This document shows, piece after piece, positions 54,177-62,433 of a DNA stretch of 64,000 nucleotides. The notes under the pieces are model-generated. The model was not told the DNA's origin and did no database searches. It saw only the letters and a program-made list of their open reading frames with translations. Position 1 is the stretch's first letter. Each line of letters begins with the position of its first letter. Location of the stretch: contig NZ_JBEWZI010000007.1 of assembly GCF_040566545.1 (NCBI RefSeq), forward strand, positions 140,043 through 204,042. Reading direction: 5' to 3'. This stretch comes from Uliginosibacterium flavum (lineage in GTDB: Bacteria > Pseudomonadota > Gammaproteobacteria > Burkholderiales > Rhodocyclaceae). A program made the position numbers and the translations under genes.

Positions 54177-55382
54177 GTGTCTCGACTCGCCGACCTTCGC
54201 TTTGTTGAAACCCTGCCTGTCGGGGTTCGTCACATCCGCGATGGTGTTGCCATCCCGGCGCCGTCAGAAGCTGCGCTCCGGGTCTATCGATACATCCTGC
54301 TTCAGGGCAGTCAGGACTTGCTCTATCCATTCTGGCGGGATGTTGTTGATCGTGACACCGGTGAAATCACGGGCAAGAGGAGTGAGTTCAGGGTCAGCGT
54401 ATGCGGTAGAACCGCCCTTGAGCACGACGTGCCCGTCTATCGGAATGCCACGGGTGGAGTCGGCATTGGAGGGGTTCTCCGCTGCGGGAACGTTTGGGGC
54501 TGCGTTTTCTGCTGCGCCAAGGTCATGCGACGGCGAGCTGAGCAAATCGGCGCGCTATTCGGGGCCATACATGCGGAAGGCGGAGGCGCAGTAATGGTCA
54601 CTTTCACGTGTGCACATCGGCTGGAGGACTCTTTGGCCCTAATGCTTGAAAAGTTCAAATCAGCCCAACGCACGCTCAGTCAGTCGCGTCAGTTCCGTGC
54701 CCTGGCCGAGTCTCGAAGCGGTGCATGTGTTGCCACTGAGATTAAGTGGAACCCGCGTAATGGCTGGCACCCCCATCAGCACCAGGCGTGGTTTTTTCCG
54801 CGCCCACTGTCACCTGATGAAACCGAGTTGCTTTCAGCTTCGCTATTTCCTGTCTGGCAAAGCGCGCTGCTCAAGCATGGTTTGGACTGCCGCGAGTTTT
54901 TCAAAGACCGGCGCGTTGGTGTTGACGTGCGGACGGCATGGGATGCCAGCGAATATCTCGCCAAGTTTGACAGGGAACGGGACTGGAGCCTGTCCGCCGA
55001 AATGACCGCCGGCAGGCTCAAAACCGGCGGATCCCACTCGCTGACTCCCTGGGCAATTCTGGAAGACGCAATCCTTCGTGGCCGTGATTCTCAGGCCTTA
55101 AAGCTGTGGCTCGAATACTTGCGCGCCACCAAAGGCAAGTCTTGCATTTCGATGAAGGCTGCCGCGCCCCTTCTTCGTCGCTTCGACCTGCCTGTCACTT
55201 TTGACGACATCGAGGATGCGAACGCTCAGGGCGAGTCCTCAATCATCACCCGAGTTGGCCGTGTCGAGTTCGAGAACATCGTCAAAGCTGGCGGCATGGG
55301 CAAATTTTTGGAAGCCGCTCGATCTGGCGGTGCAGAAGCAGTCGAGCGCATCGCTCAAAATATTGATTGGTCATTTACATAA
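54177..55382 (+). CDS. Rolling-circle replication initiator (HUH endonuclease)
   Basis: 401 residues. The N-terminal Cys-rich motif CGNVWGCVFCCAKVMRRRAEQI and MVTFTCAHRLED precede the HUH motif HPHQH (His198-His202). The nicking Tyr is Tyr260 with Lys263 (SEYLAKF). This is the Rep_1-like type of rolling-circle initiator used by some inoviruses and plasmids. It nicks the phage origin to start ssDNA synthesis. GTG start at 54177, with AAAGGCAGG nearby. Confidence 0.88.
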   Translation: MSRLADLRFVETLPVGVRHIRDGVAIPAPSEAALRVYRYILLQGSQDLLYPFWRDVVDRDTGEITGKRSEFRVSVCGRTALEHDVPVYRNATGGVGIGGVLRCGNVWGCVFCCAKVMRRRAEQIGALFGAIHAEGGGAVMVTFTCAHRLEDSLALMLEKFKSAQRTLSQSRQFRALAESRSGACVATEIKWNPRNGWHPHQHQAWFFPRPLSPDETELLSASLFPVWQSALLKHGLDCREFFKDRRVGVDVRTAWDASEYLAKFDRERDWSLSAEMTAGRLKTGGSHSLTPWAILEDAILRGRDSQALKLWLEYLRATKGKSCISMKAAAPLLRRFDLPVTFDDIEDANAQGESSIITRVGRVEFENIVKAGGMGKFLEAARSGGAEAVERIAQNIDWSFT

Positions 55383-55395
55383 AGGAGTAGAAAAA

Positions 55396-55782
55396 ATGTC
55401 GCTTTTATCACGTCACGTCAGTGAGCTGAAGAGTGAAGAGTTTGTTTTGGGCGTTTCCACTGGTTTTACTGGTGAAAAAGGAGGACGAATGGAGGGAATC
55501 GAATCGACCAAAATTACTATTGTTTCTACCCCCGCCAGCAAAAACTGGACTGGTTACACTGCAATTGATCAAAAAATTGCGGATGCCAGTGTTGGTGAAT
55601 CGATGAAGGACAAGCTCTTTCCTGCCCGCTGCTTCATCACCTACCGCCGCGTCACGGCAGTCGAAAAGAAAGTAATGGATGGTCGAGAGGTTTCAAACGA
55701 CGTCGAAAAACTTGTCGTTGTTGCCATCGAGTACATCTGCCAAGTTGATCTTGTCGATGTGAAGGTAGCCAAGGCCGCATAA
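55396..55782 (+). CDS. Putative ssDNA-binding protein (gpV-like position)
   Basis: 128 residues with an AAAGGAG ribosome-binding site. The sequence is mostly beta-strand with Lys and Tyr/Phe residues (NWTGYTAIDQKIADA, RCFITYRRVTAVEKK). No signature motif is recognised. The role is inferred from position: right after rep and before coat genes, where inoviruses encode the ssDNA-binding protein. Confidence 0.6.
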   Translation: MSLLSRHVSELKSEEFVLGVSTGFTGEKGGRMEGIESTKITIVSTPASKNWTGYTAIDQKIADASVGESMKDKLFPARCFITYRRVTAVEKKVMDGREVSNDVEKLVVVAIEYICQVDLVDVKVAKAA

Positions 55783-55794
55783 GGCTTTCCTGCC

Positions 55795-56166
55795 ATGGCT
55801 ACAGTCACTTTCAACAATACGACCGTCGCGGTAACTGACCTGACGTGTTCCAACGTCAAGCCGGCTGTTACCGCTGCGCTCGGCTGGGGAAGTGGTTGGT
55901 CCGCAAAGTCATGCACATCAGACCCGGTTCAAGCCAACACGATCATCACTTTCACCTCAGGCACAAGCGCGTGGCAAGGCGTCATTACGGCAGTGGTGGA
56001 TAACCCCACCTCATCTACGACAGCAATCAGCCCGAGCTGCGCCCCGGAGTCCTTCGATTACATATATGCCGCGCAAGTATGGGCGGCAGCATTTTGCGTC
56101 ACGGTAGGTCTGTATCTCGTGGCGCTCAAGGTTGGAACGATTCTGCGCTTCTTCCGAGGCGCGTAA
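55795..56166 (+). CDS. Small membrane-anchored phage protein
   Basis: 123 residues. The N-terminal 90 are Thr/Ser-rich and hold three Cys. A single hydrophobic segment lies near the end (VWAAAFCVTVGLYLVALKVG), with a short basic tail (ILRFFRGA). The architecture suggests a minor virion or assembly protein that sits in the inner membrane. Function unknown. Confidence 0.65.
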   Translation: MATVTFNNTTVAVTDLTCSNVKPAVTAALGWGSGWSAKSCTSDPVQANTIITFTSGTSAWQGVITAVVDNPTSSTTAISPSCAPESFDYIYAAQVWAAAFCVTVGLYLVALKVGTILRFFRGA

Positions 56167-56217
56167 TCGAAACAAGCGTGTCCGGCGCACCCGGATATTT
56201 CTCTGAAAGGAAGCAAC

Positions 56218-56448
56218 ATGAAAAAGCTGTTCGCAATTTTCGTCGCCGCAATGGTGGCTCTGGTTACGCCGATGGTGTCGTTTGCACAAACGGCCACCAA
56301 TACCGGCCCCGACTTTTCGACCCTGACCAGCCAGATCGATCTGTCGACCACCATCACCGCCATCATGGCTATCGGTGTTTCGGCCATGGGCCTGCTGCTC
56401 GCCATCAAGGGCGTGAAAATCGTCTGGCGCATGTTCAAGGGCGCCTGA
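56218..56448 (+). CDS. Major coat protein (pVIII-like)
   Basis: 76 residues. A signal peptide (KKLFAIFVAAMVALVTPMVSFA) ends at a clear AQ-type cleavage site. The mature part has a short Thr/Asp-rich stretch, then one hydrophobic helix (ITAIMAIGVSAMGLLLAIKGV) and a basic end (KIVWRMFKGA). This is the standard plan of inovirus pVIII, thousands of copies of which wrap the ssDNA. GAAAGGAAG ribosome-binding site. Confidence 0.9.
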   Translation: MKKLFAIFVAAMVALVTPMVSFAQTATNTGPDFSTLTSQIDLSTTITAIMAIGVSAMGLLLAIKGVKIVWRMFKGA

Positions 56449-56533
56449 TCAGCCCCCTTTGTCGCCATGACATGGGGAGGGCTAGCACTCCCCTTTTTCA
56501 TGCCTGCCAACACATCTGCCGAAAGCCAACACC

Positions 56534-56620
56534 ATGACCAGCACACAAATTTGGTACATCTTCATTTTCGGATGGGGGCAGCTGTGCGCCTGGGCGGTCA
56601 TCCGGGGGCTTGACCTATGA
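56534..56620 (+). CDS. 28-residue membrane peptide (pVII/pIX-like minor coat)
   Basis: MTSTQIWYIFIFGWGQLCAW... and a final RGLDL. One hydrophobic segment with aromatic residues. The stop overlaps the next start (ATGA). It sits between the major coat and the pIII gene, the position of the tiny minor coat genes in Ff-type phages. The coding call rests on position and overlap only. Confidence 0.6.
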   Translation: MTSTQIWYIFIFGWGQLCAWAVIRGLDL

Positions 56621-57972
56621 TCACCCGCATCCTGTCTGCTGTATTTGCAATTGTCATTTCTTTGCAAGTCGGCACAGCACAAGCTCAAGCGCTCACGGTT
56701 TCATCTGGGGTAAATCGCGCGGTAAGTGGCGTAACGCAGCAGTCCATGCGTTCCCGAGGCTTTGCTGCCAATGACCCACGGTACTACGGAACGCTATCGG
56801 CCATGTCCAACGTTGCTGGTACAGCAGTCGGCGCTGCTGCCGGGGCTGGTGTCGTTACGCTGATTGGGGTTACTGCGCCCGCGTGGGCCACAGTCATGCT
56901 GGCTGCGGCAACGACTGCCGCAGTTGGATATGGCGTCACCCTGGCGCTGGATGGCCTGATTAACTGGCTATTCCATAGCGACACCCTGAAAGTAGATCAG
57001 TCATCCGCCGCAAATCTCTCTTACAGCGTTGATGGCTTCAACGTCGGCGATCCGGTGTGGGTTGGCTTTGATTCCGCAGGTAGAAAAGTGTACGGCAGCC
57101 AACCGGAACCTATGGCGCGCCAGCTGTATTACGACGGTTACCGTGCGCAAGGTGTTACGCAGCCGAGTGAGCCATATTGTTTCGCTGTTGGCTCTGGCCT
57201 GTATTACTGCGGGAACTACTCCGTCCTTCTGGATGGGACTGCCTCCATTTCTTGCGGGCGCGGCATGTACGCTGTTGGAGGGTTCTGTGCGAGCTACTCC
57301 TACCCACTCAACACTGGTACTCAAAACGTTACCGGCCAATCATTGCAGCAAGCCGTCGCTGCTCTGCCAGATAGCGAATTGGCCAAGCCGCTGAACCCAC
57401 AGGTCGTTGCTGATTTGTCCAATCACCTTTGGCAGCAGGCAGCAGCCCAGCCGGGCTATCAAGGGCTTCCATATCAGCAGGCCAATCCTGTTACTGCCGC
57501 AGAAGCGCAAACATGGATGCAGCAGAACCCGTCGATGTGGCCCACTGTGCGTGACTTCGTGCAGCCTCGGCCAGCATCTGATCCGACCGCATATTCGCTG
57601 CCGCTAAATCCAACGGCGCCTTCATCGCAGCTCCAGCCGACGACTCAACCGAATCCCAATGCTGTAAATCCGGCTTCGGAACAGCCACAGGTCAATCTCG
57701 GGGCCGACCCGGCCATTCCCCAGCCTGAGCTTGAAGCAACGCCAACAGCCCAGCAGATCATGGCACCAGTGCTAAACCTTCTGCCAACCCTGCGAAATTT
57801 CATGATGCCGGCAGGAGTGGGGACATGCCCGGTAGCCAGTTTCAGCGTCTGGAATCACAGCTTCCAGATAGACGCGCACTGCACCGTCATCGGACAGAAC
57901 CAGCAAATCATCCAGGCATTCATGTTCGTTGCTTGGTCGGTGCTGGCTCTGCTTGTCCTGCTTCGCGCTTGA
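56617..57972 (+). CDS. Putative adsorption protein (pIII / TspB-like)
   Basis: 451 residues. A signal peptide ends AQAQA. A Gly/Ala-rich hydrophobic part (AVGAAAGAGVVTLIGVTAP) follows, then a Cys-rich mid-section (CFAVGSGLYYCGNY, CGRGMYAVGGFCASYS). A long Pro/Gln-rich linker precedes a conserved end (CPVASFSVWNHSFQIDAHCTVIGQ) and a C-terminal anchor (FMFVAWSVLALLVLLRA). That plan is of pIII/TspB-type receptor-binding proteins. The next gene follows after 10 bases. Confidence 0.78.
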   Translation: MITRILSAVFAIVISLQVGTAQAQALTVSSGVNRAVSGVTQQSMRSRGFAANDPRYYGTLSAMSNVAGTAVGAAAGAGVVTLIGVTAPAWATVMLAAATTAAVGYGVTLALDGLINWLFHSDTLKVDQSSAANLSYSVDGFNVGDPVWVGFDSAGRKVYGSQPEPMARQLYYDGYRAQGVTQPSEPYCFAVGSGLYYCGNYSVLLDGTASISCGRGMYAVGGFCASYSYPLNTGTQNVTGQSLQQAVAALPDSELAKPLNPQVVADLSNHLWQQAAAQPGYQGLPYQQANPVTAAEAQTWMQQNPSMWPTVRDFVQPRPASDPTAYSLPLNPTAPSSQLQPTTQPNPNAVNPASEQPQVNLGADPAIPQPELEATPTAQQIMAPVLNLLPTLRNFMMPAGVGTCPVASFSVWNHSFQIDAHCTVIGQNQQIIQAFMFVAWSVLALLVLLRA

Positions 57973-57982
57973 GGTATTGGGA

Positions 57983-58270
57983 ATGTACGGAATTCTTCTC
58001 TCTGCTCTCTGGTCTGCACTGGCGTGGATTGCTCGCTCCATCCTGATCAAGTTCGTTCTCTATTTCGGCCTTTTCTTCATTACAACTGAGTTCATCGAGA
58101 TTCTGACGACCATCCTGCCTGATGGATCATCGCTTCGCAGCGCGTTTGGCGGTTTGCCTGGATCAATGTGGTGGCTGATGAACATCATGCAGTTCAACGT
58201 CGGCGTGCCCATGGTTTTATCGGCTTACGCCACCCGATTCATCATCCGTCGCATCCCCGTGATCGGCTGA
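57983..58270 (+). CDS. DUF2523 inner-membrane protein (pVI-like)
   Basis: 95 residues with three hydrophobic segments (MYGILLSALWSALAWIARSIL, LYFGLFFITTEFIEIL, WWLMNIMQFNVGVPMVLSAYATRFI). It matches the DUF2523 plan usually found between the pIII and Zot genes. It probably caps the virion end. GAGG ten bases before ATG. Confidence 0.85.
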   Translation: MYGILLSALWSALAWIARSILIKFVLYFGLFFITTEFIEILTTILPDGSSLRSAFGGLPGSMWWLMNIMQFNVGVPMVLSAYATRFIIRRIPVIG

Positions 58271-58271
58271 G

Positions 58272-58287
58272 TTTCGCATATGCGAAA
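58272..58287. promoter_or_regulatory. Perfect 16-base palindrome before zot
   Basis: TTTCGCATATGCGAAA lies just upstream of the Zot start. A near copy, TTTCGCAAATGCGAAA, is at 63734-63749. Possible operator or recombination-related site. Confidence 0.45.
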
Positions 58288-58294
58288 GTAACCA

Positions 58295-59389
58295 ATGGCG
58301 ATCAACGCATACACCGGCCTTCAAGGCAGCGGAAAATCCTACGAAGTCACCAGTTCGGTGATCGTATCGGCCATTGCCGCAGGTCGCCGGGTCATCACCA
58401 ATATTGACGGCATCAACGAAGAGAAGATCCACGAGTACCTGCTGGCCAAGAACAAGGCGCAAGAAGGCAAGCTCGGAACGGTTGTTCATGTCACCAATGA
58501 ACGCATCCTGCAACCAGCATTCTTCCCTGACGAAGAGCACACCGAGGTCGTGTCGGTCGTTTTACCTGGTGATCTGGTCGCCATTGATGAAGCGTGGCGC
58601 TTCTGGCCCGCCGATGGTGGAAAGCTCACCCATGAGCACATGCAGTTCTTCCGCATGCACCGCCATTACACGCACCCTGAGACAGGAGTGAGCTGTGATG
58701 TTGCGCTGATGATCCAGGATATTTCGGGCCTGCACAGGAGCGTGAAGAATGTCGTGGAATTCAGCTTCAGGACAACCAAGCACAAAGCCCTTGGCATCGG
58801 AAAGCGCTACCGGGTTGAAGTCTTTGAAGGCTACAAGCAGACACGGACCAACGCGATCAGTCGTTATCAAAAAGAGTATGACAAAGTATTTTTCCCGATG
58901 TACAAGAGCTACGCGGGCGGAAACGGCAACGAAAAGGCTATTGACGATCGAACCAACATCTTCAAACGCTGGTGGCTTCTGCCGCTAATCATTGGCGTCA
59001 CGATTGCGGTCCTCTTCTCCTTCTACAAGGTATTCCGCTTCTTCCAGCCGGATACGCACCTCAAAAATCGCGCACCCCATGCAGCGACTACTGCCATGCC
59101 GGCATCAACACAGGCTTCCGCCTCTCAGTTACCCGCATCAGGTACGGCGCTTCTACCGCCTATCAGTTTCAGCACAGCCTGGCGTATTGCAGGCCGGTTT
59201 GTTTCAGGCAATCAACAGTACGTGGTGCTCGCCAGTCCGACAGGGCGCCTGCGCTTTGAAAGCCCTTCCAACTTCGCGAACAGCGGCCAAGCGATGGCAG
59301 GGAAGATTGATGGCGAGACGGTGACCTATTACAGCGGAACCATTGCGCCTCCGCCAGTTGTCCCATCTATCGCGGGAACGATGCCATGA
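58295..59389 (+). CDS. Zonula occludens toxin-like assembly ATPase (pI)
   Basis: 364 residues. Walker A GLQGSGKS is at residues 8-15 and Walker B VAIDEAW near 100. The N-terminal cytosolic ATPase is followed by a membrane segment (WWLLPLIIGVTIAVLFSFYKVF) near 230 and a periplasmic tail. The Zot/pI family drives inovirus extrusion. The gene overlaps the secretin gene by four bases. Confidence 0.92.
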   Translation: MAINAYTGLQGSGKSYEVTSSVIVSAIAAGRRVITNIDGINEEKIHEYLLAKNKAQEGKLGTVVHVTNERILQPAFFPDEEHTEVVSVVLPGDLVAIDEAWRFWPADGGKLTHEHMQFFRMHRHYTHPETGVSCDVALMIQDISGLHRSVKNVVEFSFRTTKHKALGIGKRYRVEVFEGYKQTRTNAISRYQKEYDKVFFPMYKSYAGGNGNEKAIDDRTNIFKRWWLLPLIIGVTIAVLFSFYKVFRFFQPDTHLKNRAPHAATTAMPASTQASASQLPASGTALLPPISFSTAWRIAGRFVSGNQQYVVLASPTGRLRFESPSNFANSGQAMAGKIDGETVTYYSGTIAPPPVVPSIAGTMP

Positions 59390-60615
59390 GAAAGCTTATT
59401 GCCACCCTGCTGATGGCCGCAGTTCTTCCATGGCCCGCTCATGCCGCAAATTCCCCAACCGGGTTCGATCTGACAGGCGTCAAGGTTGCTGATGCACTTC
59501 AACTGATCTTTGGCGATGCGCTGCACACACCCTATATGTTCGATCCTGAGGTGGCCGCAGATCAGCGGATCATTTCTTTCCGCTGGCAAAGCGACAAGGG
59601 GGATTTGCGCCCTTTTCTGATCAGCTTTCTGGATAGCCTTGGGTACGCACTCGAAAACCGTGCGGGCGTGGATTTCGTCGCTCGCAAGACACATCGCGCC
59701 CCTGCCTCAGAGGTATTCGTCTATCGCCCTAAGTTCCGTGAAGTCGGCTTTCTGACGGAAATTCTTGCACCACTGTTTGGCAACGGTTTCACTGCAAATC
59801 GCACGGTGAAGGCGTCCGACTCGGCAAAAATCCCCCAGGGACAAACACCGCCGCCCAACAGCGCCGCTGCGTTGGTGGATCGCGCGTCAGACCTTTTGGT
59901 ATTCACCGGCACACCAGACGAGATTGGCCGCTTGAAGCAGGCGCTCTCTCAAGTCGATGTCGCGTTTGGCGAGGTCATGGCGCGCGGCGTGGTCTATGAG
60001 GTCAGCACGTCTGAAAAGGAAGGCTCTGCATTTGGCTTGCTCGCCAGTTTGCTGGACGGTCGCTTTTCCATTGGAATTGGAGCAATCACCAAGGCCAACA
60101 GCTTCATCCAGTTCAAAGCTGCGAACCTCGAAGGCATCTACTCCCTGCTGAACCAGGACAGTCGCTTCAAGGTGTTATCCAGCCCATCACTGCGCATTCG
60201 CTCTGGCGCTCAGGGCGTTTTCTCCGTTGGCCAGGATGTGCCTGTACTCGGCGCCGTCAGCTATCCGAGTAGCGGCCAAGCAGTGCAGAGCGTCGAGTAT
60301 CGCTCCAGCGGAGTCATCTTCAATATTCAGCCGACCGTACGTGAAGGCGTGATCGACCTGAACATCGATCAGCAGCTCTCCAACTTCATTGCGACCACAA
60401 CCGGCGTCAACAACTCACCGACCCTGACCAAGCGGTCGCTCAAAACCTCGATCAGCATGAAGGATGGCGATCTGATCGTCCTGGGCGGCTTGGCTGAGAA
60501 CAAAGACAGTAACAGCAGAGATGGACTGACGTTTCTGCCGAAGTTTCTGCACACATCCGGCTCCGAGGCTGCTCGGTCGGAAATCCTGCTGGTTCTTCAA
60601 GTCCAGCGCCTGTAG
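59386..60615 (+). CDS. Phage secretin (pIV / GspD family)
   Basis: 409 residues. The signal peptide ends PAHAA. An N0/N1-type part (FDLTGVKVADALQLIFGDAL) follows, and the secretin domain has VLSSPSLRIRSGAQGVFSVGQDVPVLG, VEYRSSGVIFNIQPTV and DGDLIVLGGLAENKDS. It forms the outer-membrane pore for phage exit, so the phage does not depend on a host secretin. Confidence 0.93.
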   Translation: MRKLIATLLMAAVLPWPAHAANSPTGFDLTGVKVADALQLIFGDALHTPYMFDPEVAADQRIISFRWQSDKGDLRPFLISFLDSLGYALENRAGVDFVARKTHRAPASEVFVYRPKFREVGFLTEILAPLFGNGFTANRTVKASDSAKIPQGQTPPPNSAAALVDRASDLLVFTGTPDEIGRLKQALSQVDVAFGEVMARGVVYEVSTSEKEGSAFGLLASLLDGRFSIGIGAITKANSFIQFKAANLEGIYSLLNQDSRFKVLSSPSLRIRSGAQGVFSVGQDVPVLGAVSYPSSGQAVQSVEYRSSGVIFNIQPTVREGVIDLNIDQQLSNFIATTTGVNNSPTLTKRSLKTSISMKDGDLIVLGGLAENKDSNSRDGLTFLPKFLHTSGSEAARSEILLVLQVQRL

Positions 60616-60629
60616 TCCATGGAGGTCAT

Positions 60630-60713
60630 ATGGTCACGTTTCTCACGTTCATCATCGTCGCGCCGCTGTATTGGATGCTGCTTGAGTGGATGTATCGCAA
60701 CCGGAGTCGATAG
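60630..60713 (+). CDS. 27-residue membrane peptide
   Basis: MVTFLTFIIVAPLYWMLLEW, then MYRNRSR. A perfect GGAGG (60621-60625) lies five bases before the ATG. A single hydrophobic helix with a basic end. It follows the secretin gene. Too short to classify; translation is supported only by the ribosome-binding site. Confidence 0.5.
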   Translation: MVTFLTFIIVAPLYWMLLEWMYRNRSR

Positions 60714-60761
60714 TTCGCACAACCGGTGGAGTTCAGAAACTGGAGAGATCGAGAGGTAGTG

Positions 60762-60956
60762 ATGAGTACCAAGCTTGCCAAAGCACGACTGGCGGCGGCT
60801 ACCGCTCGCCAAATCGCCAAGGATTCCAAGGCTTCTACTAAGCCTCTCAAGGCAGAAAACCGCAAATTGAGGGAGGCGCTAGTCAAGATTTCAGAGAGGT
60901 ATGCAGGGGAGGAACCAGGCAGGATTGCACTGGAGGCCCTTCGTGAGCATCGTTAA
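60762..60956 (+). CDS. Small basic coiled-coil-like protein
   Basis: 64 residues, Lys/Ala/Glu-rich: KLAKARLAAATARQIAKDS, then LKAENRKLREALVKISERYAG. A leucine-zipper-like helix is likely. GAGAGG precedes the ATG at 60762. Unknown function; last gene before the AT-rich control region. Confidence 0.5.
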   Translation: MSTKLAKARLAAATARQIAKDSKASTKPLKAENRKLREALVKISERYAGEEPGRIALEALREHR

Positions 60957-60993
60957 TAGGCAACCCAGAAGACAAACCTTTTGATGCAATTCA

Positions 60994-61036
60994 AAACAAA
61001 TCAAATAATTTTTTTTATTAATGTTTTGATTTGTTT
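60994..61036. promoter_or_regulatory. AT-rich inverted repeat: candidate operator of the RM module
   Basis: AAACAAATCAAA (60994-61005) and TTTGATTTGTTT (61025-61036) are perfect arms around a T-rich centre. It lies 50 bases before the XRE gene. Many type II systems have such operators for their controller protein. GC is far lower than in the phage genes. Confidence 0.5.
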
Positions 61037-61085
61037 CGTGTATTATTGAGTGTGTAGCCATTGCGAGTGTGTTATGTTTTGAGGC

Positions 61086-61400
61086 ATGACTTACGAAGAG
61101 TTCCGTCGCCAGCTTGGCAAAGCTGGCCTAACGATCAAGGAGTTCGCTGTGCTGATAAAACAGACGCCGAACTCCATTACAAATCACTCGCAACACAAGG
61201 AAGTACCTCCGCACTTGGCAATCATTGCTGCGCTTATGGGTGAAATGGCCGAAGCCGATATTGATTTTCGCGCGACACTGGCTCGAATTCAATTTGATGC
61301 CAGCAAACCAAGAGGTGGGGTAGTAAAAGGTCAGTTTGGGGGTAGCAAGCAAACCCGATTGCTGTTTACGGAAGCAAATAATGAGAAATCACACAATTGA
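61086..61400 (+). CDS. XRE-type regulator, probable controller of the RM genes
   Basis: 104 residues. RRQLGKAGLTIKEFAVLIKQTPNSITNHSQHKEVPPHLAIIAALMGEMAEA is a helix-turn-helix with the plan of small phage or controller proteins. It overlaps the methyltransferase gene by 20 bases, so the two are translated together. It could act on the inverted repeat at 60994-61036. It lacks the typical length (about 80) of classical C proteins. Confidence 0.65.
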   Translation: MTYEEFRRQLGKAGLTIKEFAVLIKQTPNSITNHSQHKEVPPHLAIIAALMGEMAEADIDFRATLARIQFDASKPRGGVVKGQFGGSKQTRLLFTEANNEKSHN

Positions 61401-62433
61401 TTTGTTCGCTGGCGCCGGAGGCCTTTCCGTTGGGCTAAAGATGTCAGGCTGGGATGTGCGTGTAGCTGTTGAGTACGACTCAACAGCTATTGAAACTCAC
61501 CGTAAAAACATGCCGGAAACTCTGCACCTGTGTGACGATATTCGCGATATTGATTTCAAACAGTATGCAGGTTCTATTGACCTCGTAGCAGGTGGGCCTC
61601 CATGTCAGCCATTTTCTGTGTCCGGAAAACAGCTTGGTAAGTTGGATGTTCGAGACATGGTCCCCGAATTTGTGCGTGTCGTCAGAGAAATACGCCCGCG
61701 TGCTTTTCTTATGGAAAACGTTGCGGGGCTTACTACCGCCAGATTTCTTCCTTACCTAGAAGATCGAGTCGATGAACTTCGGGAATTAGGCTATGAGGTT
61801 TATTGGCAGGTGCTTAATGCGGCAGACTACGGCATTCCGCAAAACCGCCGCCGCCTGTTTGTCATCGGTTTGCCTGTTGGGACAAAATTTGATTTCCCAA
61901 AACCAACGCACGGCCCCAGCCATAAAAATAAATACCGCACTGTGGCAGAGGCATTAGAGGGCTGCCCTGTCGATCACATAAACCAGGCAAAAGTGATTTT
62001 CGCAAAGAACCCTATTCTTCGCCGTAGTCCCTATGCAGGGATGTTATTAAACGGAAAGGGACGTCCATTAAATATGGATGCACCTGCTCATACAATACCT
62101 GCAAGTGCTGGTGGAAATCGCACTCACATCCTAGATCCGCAAGGGGTCTTGCGTCAGTATCACGAGCATTTACAAGCCGGGGGGAAACCCAAAACTGGTG
62201 AGGTAAAGGGTTGTTCTCGCTTGACCGTCCGTCAATCTGCCAGATTGCAGACTTTTCCGGATTGGTTTGAGTTTGTCGGAAGGCGTAACCAGCAATATGC
62301 CCAGATCGGGAACGCTGTTCCCCCTGAATTTGCAGCGGTTGTCGCCAAGGCGTTGCATAACGCGCTTAACGCCTGCGGTGACACTCTAGAAAGAAAACGG
62401 ACAAAGAAAGCGCTCCAGGCCTCAGAGTCCTAA
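61381..62433 (+). CDS. C5-cytosine DNA methyltransferase
   Basis: 350 residues. Motif I is IDLFAGAGGLSVGL, motif IV GGPPCQPFS with the catalytic Cys75, motif VI MENVAGL, motif VIII QNRRRLFVIG and motif X QIGNAVPPEFAAVVA. All ten-motif landmarks are in order. It methylates C5 of a specific site. It converges on the nuclease gene, whose stop overlaps its own by four bases. GC is about 45-50%, well below the core, which argues for transfer. Confidence 0.95.
   Translation: MRNHTIDLFAGAGGLSVGLKMSGWDVRVAVEYDSTAIETHRKNMPETLHLCDDIRDIDFKQYAGSIDLVAGGPPCQPFSVSGKQLGKLDVRDMVPEFVRVVREIRPRAFLMENVAGLTTARFLPYLEDRVDELRELGYEVYWQVLNAADYGIPQNRRRLFVIGLPVGTKFDFPKPTHGPSHKNKYRTVAEALEGCPVDHINQAKVIFAKNPILRRSPYAGMLLNGKGRPLNMDAPAHTIPASAGGNRTHILDPQGVLRQYHEHLQAGGKPKTGEVKGCSRLTVRQSARLQTFPDWFEFVGRRNQQYAQIGNAVPPEFAAVVAKALHNALNACGDTLERKRTKKALQASES

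Larger units (their letters stand above)
51761..60956. mobile_element. Integrated filamentous phage (inovirus) prophage, core region
   Basis: Gene order: integrase, repressor (opposite strand), excisionase-like, small protein, HUH Rep, putative ssDNA-binding protein, small membrane protein, major coat, 28-residue peptide, pIII-like adsorption protein, DUF2523 (pVI-like), Zot (pI), secretin (pIV). Order and gene sizes are those of inoviruses, and the genes are packed with ATGA overlaps. The left edge lies after the ychF terminator. The right attachment site was not found; the restriction-modification genes at 61086-63554 may still be inside. Confidence 0.85.

Noticed and set aside
58272..58287. 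XerCD dif-like site for phage integration
   Set aside because: The 6-base central region and the asymmetric XerC/XerD arms of dif are absent, and the element has its own integrase.
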